DNA of 13,295 nucleotides from Candidatus Sabulitectum sp. (GTDB taxonomy: Bacteria > Fermentibacterota > Fermentibacteria > Fermentibacterales > Fermentibacteraceae). The translations under genes and the position numbers were made by a program. Positions 6,910 through 13,295 of the stretch are shown piece by piece. Position 1 is the stretch's first letter, and each line of letters starts with the position of its first letter. Below the pieces are notes generated by a model. The model searched no databases. It saw nothing but the letters and a program-made list of their open reading frames with translations, and was not told the origin of the DNA. The stretch lies in assembly GCA_023145935.1 (NCBI GenBank), contig JAGLDB010000035.1, forward strand, positions 1 to 13,295, read 5' to 3'.

Positions 6910-8883
6910 TTACCTTCTTAGTATAACGATTTCCACGCGCCTGTTAAGAGACCTTCCAGCCTGGTCGTCATTGGCAGCTGCAGGTCGCCTCTCTCCAAAC
7001 CAGATGGACTCTATCTCTATGTTATAATCGCTGAGTTGACCCTCAAGATAGGCAGTCACATTCAGCGCTCGTTCAGTGGAAAGACCATCGTTAAAACCAA
7101 AAGTACCATCACTGTCTGCATGTCCTTCCACGGAGACAAAAACCCCGGGATTGTTTTTAAGGGTTTGAATCACCCTGTCCAGATCCGGATACTGATCTTC
7201 CCGTATATCACCAACAGCATTGTCAAAGTAAATAGTTGACATTGATAAACCTTCCCTCTCACGGGCAACGATCATGAACTGGAAAAGGTTGATGGGATCT
7301 GTCTCGAAATATATATAATTCAAGTCTTCATTCATCTGACGACAGTTAACATCAAGAGGAATACCTCCTCTGACCCTTGTAAGTCCCAGTGTTTCAGGGT
7401 CGATCCTGTTACTATCCATCCACAATTTGTTCACTCTAAAGCTTAAGCTTGCTTCAATTATGTCAACGCTGTCCACAGCACCATAAACTGTTTCAGGTTC
7501 AACCATGACCAGTTCAGCATGTCTTGCGGAGATCAAAAAATCACCTATACGGTCAAGGGAAGCTTCAAAGTAATAGTATCCCTCATCCTCATCAACAATT
7601 GCAGCAGGCATTCTAACAAGCGAATTATCCTCTGCAACCCGGAATAGCCTGAGAAGCCTTAACTCTAAATTATTCTGCTCAAGCCAGTACCTTGGAATTC
7701 GGAATCCTACGGAAAGATCTCTGATGTCCTCCTGGGTAAATGTGGCTCTTGACGGAAAATAGGCATACAAAACCTGTTTGTCATCAAGTTTGAGAGTGCT
7801 GTTCAGGGGTACCTGATCATACTGTGCAACCACAAGCGAATCATTCTGAACATCTCTGTTGGCCCACAAACTGATCTCTGTAAGATCTGTTCCAGTATCC
7901 CATACCCGTCTGTCAACAAGTGGAGGCAGCGGAACCCTTGGTTCATTCTCGAGCCACTCCGTTCCGCCGAATCTGAAAGTAATACCACCGCGGTGCCTGC
8001 CCCATGTTGATTGAAGATCGTTGATCGGAAGGGCAAAAGCATAGTCGAATGAAATTGGAACAGACCCTTCATACCTTGCAGTCAGGCCAGCGGAGAACTC
8101 TGGTGTTTTTCCAAGGGTTCTTGCACGATAGCCAGCCCTGAAACCCAGAGTTGATGAAGAGCCAAACCACTTTTCCAGACCGAAGGCCAAGTCTATGTCT
8201 GTTTCCCCGTCTACATCATCCAGAGACCACTCGATCTGAACAACAGGTGTTATAAATCTGGGATAGAAAGCTGCGCCAAGAGAAAGCTCTATGGGAAGAA
8301 TATCCTCTTCACCAATGCCCATGTCAGGTGCAATGAGGTTTCTGGCAACTCCAGCAAGAGTAACCCTTCTGCCAAGCTCCGCCTGGAAGCCGAAATCAGC
8401 AGAAATGGCTTTTGCCCGAAGACCGTTGGATGTAAACAGAGGATCGTATGAGGTGAATTCATTGTCAACGTAATCTCTGAATATGTAGCGACCTGAAAAG
8501 CCGAAAGAAATCGGGAATATTCCCGGTCTGAATGCCAGTGCAAGGATCCCCTCTCCCTGAGTACACTGATCTGAAGCATCGAGAATATCCATTCCAAGAC
8601 CGAAGGCTGAGAATTTGGTAACTGGTTGAACATACCCCAACGCTCCGTAGTTAATGGAATTCAAGTCCATATTGGGATACAAGCTGGTGTACTCTGTTCC
8701 CACCATCATTCGCCCTGATCTCAGAAGCCCTGCAGGATTCCACCACGCAGCCCAAGCATCGTCTGCAAGAGCAATGAAGGCTCCTGCCATTCCCATTGCT
8801 CTGGCACCCGGGTAAAGAACATCCCCATAAACTGATGAGGTCAGAAAAAGCATCAATACAACAATTGTTATCTTGCTACGCAT
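6910..8883 (-). CDS. Outer-membrane protein: PorV/FadL-like barrel, two PGF-pre-PGF-like modules, OmpA domain
   Basis: 657 residues in four parts. A signal peptide covers 1-20. A barrel region at about 21-320 opens with GARAMGMAGAFIALADDAWA and WWNPAGL, the N-terminal signature of the FadL/UPF0164/PorV families, and continues as alternating strands. The linker carries two similar modules, 389-454 and 478-542. In each a strand (VGFRI, LSFRV) and a Trp (RYWL, KLWM) are followed by an acidic turn, YYYFE or YIYFE, and a final FLISA or FMIVA strand. This resembles the PGF-pre-PGF domain of archaeal surface proteins. An OmpA peptidoglycan-binding domain spans 548-657 with GHADSDG, LSTERA and LNRRVEI. 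The diaminopimelate-contacting Asp590 and Arg605 are conserved with the canonical 15-residue spacing. The ATG at 8883 lies within the end of the protease gene (16-nt overlap), with GGAGG at 8897-8901. It probably binds the cell wall while its barrel spans the outer membrane. Its partner or substrate is unknown. Confidence 0.85.
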   Translation of the reverse strand: MRSKITIVVLMLFLTSSVYGDVLYPGARAMGMAGAFIALADDAWAAWWNPAGLLRSGRMMVGTEYTSLYPNMDLNSINYGALGYVQPVTKFSAFGLGMDILDASDQCTQGEGILALAFRPGIFPISFGFSGRYIFRDYVDNEFTSYDPLFTSNGLRAKAISADFGFQAELGRRVTLAGVARNLIAPDMGIGEEDILPIELSLGAAFYPRFITPVVQIEWSLDDVDGETDIDLAFGLEKWFGSSSTLGFRAGYRARTLGKTPEFSAGLTARYEGSVPISFDYAFALPINDLQSTWGRHRGGITFRFGGTEWLENEPRVPLPPLVDRRVWDTGTDLTEISLWANRDVQNDSLVVAQYDQVPLNSTLKLDDKQVLYAYFPSRATFTQEDIRDLSVGFRIPRYWLEQNNLELRLLRLFRVAEDNSLVRMPAAIVDEDEGYYYFEASLDRIGDFLISARHAELVMVEPETVYGAVDSVDIIEASLSFRVNKLWMDSNRIDPETLGLTRVRGGIPLDVNCRQMNEDLNYIYFETDPINLFQFMIVAREREGLSMSTIYFDNAVGDIREDQYPDLDRVIQTLKNNPGVFVSVEGHADSDGTFGFNDGLSTERALNVTAYLEGQLSDYNIEIESIWFGERRPAAANDDQAGRSLNRRVEIVILRR

Positions 8884-11800
8884 ACTGTTCCAGTCACCTC
8901 CCCAGCAGGAGCGGAAGCGTGAAAAATATAAATACCGGAAGGCACCGAAGCTCCCATATTATCACAACCATCCCATACAGGCTCTGCATTTGAAATGTTT
9001 CTTACAGGAACACCCTCAATATTAAGAACAACCAGATTGATCACAGCACCCTGGGCTGAAGGCCACACGAAGGAAGCAAAGTCGTTAACCCCATCCCCGT
9101 TGGGGGTGAACGGTGTGGGTATCACGGTCATTCCAGGGGAGAAACTTCTGATCAACCCTATATCAAACTCGGTATACATGCTTTCCTGAACAGTTACCGT
9201 ATCGGAGAAAATAATGTAGGGCTCCACATCGACCTGTAGCGGAACGGCTCCTACAGGGACCTCCTCAAAATAGTAATACCCGATGTTGTCAGTAACAGCA
9301 GTCACACCCAGGCCGAAAATAGCTACAACGATATCATTCAGATCATGGCCGGTATAGACATCAGTAACGGTACCGCCCAGGGATCCCGTTGGCCCCTGAG
9401 CTGTTGCTGAAGCCATATTGCTGTATGTACTCTCACCATCCGGATCACTGTAAACACAGGTAGCCCAGTAGTAGTACCCGATTCCATTAACAACCTGAGA
9501 ATCTGTCCAGAATAATGTATCTGTTGAAAACTCCGCTACATGATCCGGTTCAGGACCCAGAGGGCTTATTGACCTGTAGATCCTGTATGCCCACAGCCCT
9601 TTCCCGTCAACAGTGGCTTCAGGCGGGTCCCAGCTTAGCGGGATAAAGCCATCATTGCCACTAACAGCCACCAGGTTCAACGGCGGTGCCTTTTCACCTG
9701 TGACTGTAAAAGAACCGTAAACAGAAATATTGTTGGTCTCATCATGCTCAATAACAAGAGAATCAGGATCAATCACAGAGACTAGATATCTGCTGCCTAT
9801 ATCGAAATATGTGAATGTGTATCCCCCCTTGAAGGATGCTGTTTCCCCGCTTTCAAGCGGCGGAACTTCGAAAAGCACCGCAGGCAGTGAAAGAGAATCC
9901 GGATCATCCGTTACGAAATATGCAAGCTGTGTGGCAGAGGAAGGCCCTTCTCCGTCATTGCTGACAATAACGCTGAAACCAACATTCTGTCCCACTTCAA
10001 AAGGAGGGGAAGCATCAGGGGAGGCAATTGAAACTGTCAGATCCGGATATGCCAAAATAATGGTAAACTGGCTTAAAACATCATCAAGACCTCTGTTTCC
10101 CGCACCGGCAATCACATCAACTGTATGGGTACCGGGTTGATCGGGACAGTGCAATGTGAAATCTGCTGATGCGCTTGAACTCTTGTAGAGAAGATTACCC
10201 ATGAACGCCGGAATATTCACATCACCGGAGAAAACTGAAGGAGGGCTGAGAGTGGCCCATGCGCCTACTGCTACATAACCTCCGGAGTTTGTGATCGAAA
10301 CAGGAATGGTGAGATCTCCACCTGGAGGTGCATAAATAATTGTATCACCGGGGAAAGTAATAGCAATTGCCGGATCTCTTGCAAACCGATACGCTGAAAT
10401 GGCAAACTGCTGTTCCTCCGAAGGATTGCCGGGATCCGCCCAGGCTGCACCGGTAACCCGTACTGTCCAGGCACCGGGGACAGGGGACTCGACCACAACC
10501 CTCTCAACAGGACTCTGTGAGGTTACCCCTGACGGCAGCAGGTAGCTGTATTCAGCATTGGTCGGAGAGATCAAAGTAATATCCAGATCTACCTGAATAC
10601 CGGGAAGCATCGAAGGGACATCGGTGTATCCAAGTCCAAGGGAAAGCCAGCTGGTGTAAGCAGGAACATACATTGTCCACTGTTTGAACCCGGCCCCCTC
10701 GGCTATTGTGGAGTTTATCCAGAGTAATCTGTCCACCTCCTCGGAAAAATATGTCCCGGGGAGATGGTAGCCATCAAGAAGGCCAAAGCCGCTCTCTGTG
10801 GTTGCATAGCCTGACAGAGGAAGCCCTGTATTGCTTTTAAGTGGTATGGCACAGGCGGCCATAATGGCCATTGCATCCTCCGGATTGAAAAGATCTCCGT
10901 ACTTTTCCTCGCATATTGTCAGTGCCGATGAAACAAATGCAGCAGCCATACTGGTACCTGAAACCCTTGTGTATGAGGGTTCCCCCGGCCACCGATTCAC
11001 TGGGTCATCCAACCACGAACCGCCGTAAAAGGCGTTTGTAGCAGCGACTCCATTCTGCATTGTTGATTCAAAAAATTCTCCGCCTGGAGCAAGTATCTCC
11101 GGTTTAAGTCGCCCGTCAGCTGTGGGGCCTCTTCCGCTGTACGAGGCAACAAGCAAATTCCCGTTCTGGTCAGGCAGGAATGAGACAGCACCTACTGTGA
11201 TGGCATTTTTTGAGATCGCAGGAGAGGGAATTGCGCCGGGTACAGGATTATTTCCGGAACTGAATACGGAGATTCCTCCACTCCTGGCATGTGTGTCCAC
11301 GATCTGACAGAAGGCGTCGTAAGATGTTGAACCGTCAAAACCCCATGAATTGTTTACTATGACACAACCATTTGAAGAAAATTCGGTGTAGAACTCAGCA
11401 AATTGAACAGCACTCATTGATTCTGGTCTCTGGATTACATACAACTGGGCACCTGGGGCTCCCCCGCTTCCATTAAACTCACATCCCAGATCAATGTCAC
11501 CCCTTGATGCAATAACCCCGCAAACAGCAGTACCGTGACCATCAGGGTCAGGAGAGCCTGCAACAACCGCACCTGTCAGGTCAGGATGATCCGACCAGAC
11601 TCCTGTGTCAAGAACACCCACAAGCACTCCCACACCGGTGTAGTATGTCCACAACTCGGGAATTCCGGTAACCTCTCTGCTGTCATCAGCCTGCATATTC
11701 AGTGCGTGCGCCCGGGCGGTCTGCCGCCTGTCAGGGAGCGCAACCAGAGCACCTTGATCAACAGGAGCTGAAACAGACCACCATGGATCAAGGAGCTGAG

Positions 11801-12284
11801 TACCACCAGCAGGAGCATACCCGGGAGCCATCCGAACAAACCATCTTCCAGTCCAGAAACGATCCCCGGGAAGCACTGCATCGTGCCAGGACCACTTCTT
11901 TATGTTTTTTACAAATCCAGAACCCTGAAGAGCTGAAAGCTGCAGGTTCTCTCCTGCGACTGCAACAAAACTCCCTGCACCTGGAGAAAACCCCACAGGC
12001 CACAATCCGGACTGATCAAGAATTGCAAGATCGTATGGAGTTAAAGATCTGTAAACCTCGATGACAACAAGATCTCCAACTGCACCTGGAATTGCAGTGG
12101 CCATAAGAGGACCAGAGCCGTTGCCCGAAGGTATATAGCTTGCGTCAAGTTCCATAAGTGCAGTTTGTCTTTCCTGGTGATTCATCATGGATAAATCTTC
12201 AAGAGAAAACATAGACGATGATTCAACCAGTGGAAAATCCGCAGTGGAAAAGAACACAAGCATAAATATTGACAACACAGTCAT
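8868..12284 (-). CDS. Large secreted subtilisin-like serine protease (S8) with CARDB, FN3, carboxypeptidase-regulatory-like and CHU_C-like domains
   Basis: 1138 residues from ATG 12284. A short signal peptide is at about 1-16 and an N-terminal region of about 170 residues may act as a propeptide. The S8 catalytic domain follows, with Asp226 (GVLDTG), His250 (DGHGT), oxyanion Asn345 (SSGNN) and Ser445 (SGTSMAA), so it should be active. Downstream, by pattern, are a beta-sandwich/P-like region (about 490-640), a CARDB-type adhesion domain (about 745-865), a fibronectin type III domain (about 865-961) and a CarboxypepD_reg-like beta-sandwich (about 965-1043). A C-terminal domain (about 1046-1138) begins PTPFTPNGDGVND and ends WDG...VPSGIYIF...GTVCVAR, closely resembling gliding-motility/type IX type B sorting domains. 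It is probably exported across both membranes and surface-attached or released. A GTG at 12290 is in frame, but the AGGAG site suits the ATG at 12284. It is the first gene of the seven-gene run. Confidence 0.93.
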   Translation of the reverse strand: MTVLSIFMLVFFSTADFPLVESSSMFSLEDLSMMNHQERQTALMELDASYIPSGNGSGPLMATAIPGAVGDLVVIEVYRSLTPYDLAILDQSGLWPVGFSPGAGSFVAVAGENLQLSALQGSGFVKNIKKWSWHDAVLPGDRFWTGRWFVRMAPGYAPAGGTQLLDPWWSVSAPVDQGALVALPDRRQTARAHALNMQADDSREVTGIPELWTYYTGVGVLVGVLDTGVWSDHPDLTGAVVAGSPDPDGHGTAVCGVIASRGDIDLGCEFNGSGGAPGAQLYVIQRPESMSAVQFAEFYTEFSSNGCVIVNNSWGFDGSTSYDAFCQIVDTHARSGGISVFSSGNNPVPGAIPSPAISKNAITVGAVSFLPDQNGNLLVASYSGRGPTADGRLKPEILAPGGEFFESTMQNGVAATNAFYGGSWLDDPVNRWPGEPSYTRVSGTSMAAAFVSSALTICEEKYGDLFNPEDAMAIMAACAIPLKSNTGLPLSGYATTESGFGLLDGYHLPGTYFSEEVDRLLWINSTIAEGAGFKQWTMYVPAYTSWLSLGLGYTDVPSMLPGIQVDLDITLISPTNAEYSYLLPSGVTSQSPVERVVVESPVPGAWTVRVTGAAWADPGNPSEEQQFAISAYRFARDPAIAITFPGDTIIYAPPGGDLTIPVSITNSGGYVAVGAWATLSPPSVFSGDVNIPAFMGNLLYKSSSASADFTLHCPDQPGTHTVDVIAGAGNRGLDDVLSQFTIILAYPDLTVSIASPDASPPFEVGQNVGFSVIVSNDGEGPSSATQLAYFVTDDPDSLSLPAVLFEVPPLESGETASFKGGYTFTYFDIGSRYLVSVIDPDSLVIEHDETNNISVYGSFTVTGEKAPPLNLVAVSGNDGFIPLSWDPPEATVDGKGLWAYRIYRSISPLGPEPDHVAEFSTDTLFWTDSQVVNGIGYYYWATCVYSDPDGESTYSNMASATAQGPTGSLGGTVTDVYTGHDLNDIVVAIFGLGVTAVTDNIGYYYFEEVPVGAVPLQVDVEPYIIFSDTVTVQESMYTEFDIGLIRSFSPGMTVIPTPFTPNGDGVNDFASFVWPSAQGAVINLVVLNIEGVPVRNISNAEPVWDGCDNMGASVPSGIYIFHASAPAGEVTGTVCVAR

Positions 12285-12289
12285 AGCCA

Positions 12290-12294
12290 CTCCT
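12290..12294 (-). promoter_or_regulatory. Ribosome binding site that decides the protease start
   Basis: AGGAG on the minus strand, 5 nt before the ATG at 12284. Its last G is also the G of the in-frame GTG at 12290, so that GTG cannot use this site. This supports a start at the ATG two codons downstream. Confidence 0.65.
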
Positions 12295-12320
12295 ATTTGT
12301 TGTTAATCGTACAACTAGAG

Positions 12321-12347
12321 ATACTATAATACATATTGGTGCGTCAA
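12321..12347 (-). promoter_or_regulatory. Weak candidate promoter for the seven-gene operon
   Basis: Minus-strand TTGACG (12342-12347) matches the -35 consensus at 5 of 6 positions. A TAGTAT (12321-12326) follows after a 15-bp spacer, shorter than the ideal 17 bp, and matches the -10 consensus at 4 of 6 positions. The position, about 37 nt before the protease start, is sensible, and a promoter is expected here because this is the only sizeable gap upstream of the run. The exact -10 element is uncertain. Confidence 0.35.
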
Positions 12348-12355
12348 CCGTTAAA

Positions 12356-12385
12356 AAAGAACAAAGAACGCATGAATACGCATGA
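12356..12385. repeat. Short direct repeats upstream of the operon promoter
   Basis: Two direct repeats sit side by side. AAAGAAC occurs twice in tandem at 12356-12362 and 12363-12369. ACGCATGA occurs at 12368-12375 and 12378-12385, so its copies start 10 bp apart, one helical turn. They lie just upstream of the candidate -35 element of the minus-strand operon, a usual place for an activator site. No known regulator motif is recognised, and repeats this short can arise by chance. Confidence 0.4.
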
Positions 12386-12392
12386 CTGGTCA

Positions 12393-12404
12393 TATTACGT
12401 AATA
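12393..12404. promoter_or_regulatory. 12-bp perfect palindrome between folD and the protease operon
   Basis: TATTACGTAATA is a perfect inverted repeat without a loop, starting 4 nt beyond the folD stop codon on its downstream side. Its AT-rich arms and lack of spacer suit a dimeric DNA-binding protein better than a terminator hairpin. No long U-run directly follows it on the minus strand. The function is unknown. Confidence 0.35.
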
Positions 12405-12408
12405 ATAC

Positions 12409-13272
12409 CTAGTTAGGTTCTGTAGCCTTCTGTCTGGATCGGGCTTTGAAAGCATTTTCAAGAAGATACGCAATTGTAAGCGGCCCCACGCCTCCGGGCA
12501 CAGGTGTAATAGCAGAGCAGACCTCCAGCACATCATGGTAGTCAACATCACCTACAAGTTTTCCGTTGCTGTTCCGATTCATTCCAACATCCACCACAAC
12601 TGCACCGGGCTTAACCCAGTCCTTCTTGATCATCTCAGCTCTGCCCACAGCAACAACAAGAATGTCAGCACTTCGACACTGTCCAATAAGATCAGCAGTA
12701 CGGCTGTGGGCCACAGTTACAGTACAGTTCTCTCTTAACAGAAGAGCTGCCATAGGTTTACCTACGATATTTGATCTGCCCACAATAAGAGCATTCTTAC
12801 CTGACATGGGAATGTCATAATGACGAAGAAGCCCTATTATACCGGAAGGCGTGCATGGAAAAAGACCGTCTTCCCCTCTCCAGAGCCTTCCAACATTCAC
12901 AGGATGAAAACCGTCAACATCCTTTTCAGGCAAAACAGCTGAAGCAATCCTGTCAACCGATATGTGATCAGGAAGAGGCAACTGCACAAGAATGCCATGA
13001 ACTTTATCGTCTGAGTTAAGCTCATCCACACGCCTTAAAACATCAGCTTCAGAGGAATCAGCAGGCATATTAATCACGCTGCTGTTGATTCCCACCTTTT
13101 TACACGCCTTCTCCTTGGCACCCACATAAACTTTACTGGCGGGATCATCTCCCACCATTATTACTGCAAGTCCGGGAGGATCTCCCTGAAGCAGGCTGAC
13201 CCGCTCTTTCAGAGAAGACCTGACAACTCTGGCATATTTTCTTCCGGAAAGGACAAGCGCGCTGTGACTCAA
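12409..13272 (-). CDS. folD: Bifunctional methylenetetrahydrofolate dehydrogenase/cyclohydrolase
   Basis: 287 residues, against 288 in E. coli FolD. It interconverts 5,10-methylene-, methenyl- and 10-formyl-tetrahydrofolate in cytoplasmic one-carbon metabolism. Diagnostic motifs are all present: the catalytic Lys53 in YVGAKEKAC (E. coli Lys56), VQLPLP, KDVDGFHP with its conserved Asp, CTPSGI, the Rossmann-type dinucleotide loop GRSNIVGKP, and the C-terminal TPVPGGVGPLT. The start codon appears to be TTG at 13272: no ATG or GTG lies in frame upstream before a stop at 13291-13293, the next internal ATG would cut off the N-terminal helix, and AAGGGG (13283-13288) lies 10 nt upstream. The upstream neighbour is outside the window. 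It is probably transcribed separately from the protease run because 124 nt separate them, although readthrough is possible as no strong terminator is seen. Confidence 0.97.
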   Translation of the reverse strand: MSHSALVLSGRKYARVVRSSLKERVSLLQGDPPGLAVIMVGDDPASKVYVGAKEKACKKVGINSSVINMPADSSEADVLRRVDELNSDDKVHGILVQLPLPDHISVDRIASAVLPEKDVDGFHPVNVGRLWRGEDGLFPCTPSGIIGLLRHYDIPMSGKNALIVGRSNIVGKPMAALLLRENCTVTVAHSRTADLIGQCRSADILVVAVGRAEMIKKDWVKPGAVVVDVGMNRNSNGKLVGDVDYHDVLEVCSAITPVPGGVGPLTIAYLLENAFKARSRQKATEPN

Positions 13273-13295
13273 AATAAATCTACCCCTTAGCTATT

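Noticed and set aside
6719..6910. An alternative minus-strand frame starting near the end of the barrel gene
   Set aside because: It overlaps the DUF948-like gene in another frame, stops inside it, and lacks the membrane helix and coiled-coil pattern.
9730..10140. A 136-codon open frame on the plus strand
   Set aside because: It is antisense to the CARDB part of the protease gene. Low-complexity Ser/Thr/Pro content, as expected from complementing that region, and no start signal.
11702..12064. A 120-codon open frame on the plus strand
   Set aside because: Antisense to the N-terminal part of the protease. Gln-rich composition without any domain; the sense frame is clearly coding.
12299..12315. 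GTTGT...ACAAC inverted repeat in the protease leader
   Set aside because: Arms are only 5 bp with a 7-nt spacer. Expected by chance in AT-rich sequence and not linked to any known motif.
12325..12330. A perfect TATAAT on the plus strand
   Set aside because: It has no -35 element at a suitable distance and no plus-strand gene downstream, only the antisense of folD. It is explained by AT-rich promoter-region sequence.
13273..13295. Possible folate riboswitch before folD
   Set aside because: Only 23 nt of upstream sequence are present, too little to hold or exclude such an element.

Overview
The window looks like bacterial chromosome from a Gram-negative-type organism: it has outer-membrane and OmpA proteins, lipoproteins and periplasmic chaperone-like proteins. 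The best guess is an uncultured member of the FCB (Fibrobacteres-Chlorobi-Bacteroidetes) side of the tree. A Fermentibacterota-like lineage would fit, but this is inference from protein style only: a PorV/UPF0164-like barrel, a secreted subtilase ending in a CHU_C/type-IX-type-B-like tail, and a DUF4837-like lipoprotein. Base composition is moderate (mid-40s % GC by eye) and coding density is very high. I see no mobile elements, tRNA, rRNA or CRISPR.

Layout from left to right. (1) Positions 1-2457, minus strand: a two-gene unit of a SurA/PpiC-like lipoprotein followed by a zinc-ribbon single-pass membrane protein that runs off the left edge. The two share one base (TGATG). (2) Positions 2458-2553: a short divergent intergenic gap with a good sigma-70-type promoter for the plus strand. 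(3) Positions 2554-3891, plus strand: a D-Ala-D-Ala carboxypeptidase/endopeptidase of the PBP4 (S13) family, the only plus-strand gene. (4) Positions 3911-12284, minus strand: a tightly packed run of seven genes, very probably one operon. In transcription order these are a secreted subtilisin-like protease, a PorV-like barrel fused to an OmpA domain, a DUF948-like membrane/coiled-coil protein, a DUF4837-like lipoprotein, a TPR protein, aroQ (type II dehydroquinase) and efp (elongation factor P). Every junction is an overlap or a gap of 24 nt or less. (5) Positions 12285-12408: a 124-nt intergenic gap holding a candidate promoter, a 10-bp-phased direct repeat and a 12-bp palindrome. (6) Positions 12409-13272, minus strand: folD, with a TTG start.

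The most interesting part is 6910-12284. A large modular protease with a C-terminal sorting-like domain is translationally overlapped with an outer-membrane protein. That protein combines a PorV/FadL-like barrel, two tandem copies of a module resembling the archaeal PGF-pre-PGF domain, and a peptidoglycan-binding OmpA domain. My working idea is a surface protease with a dedicated outer-membrane partner that is anchored to the cell wall. The same transcript then carries housekeeping genes (aroQ, efp), so envelope and core functions appear co-regulated.

No stretch longer than 300 bases lacks a gene.
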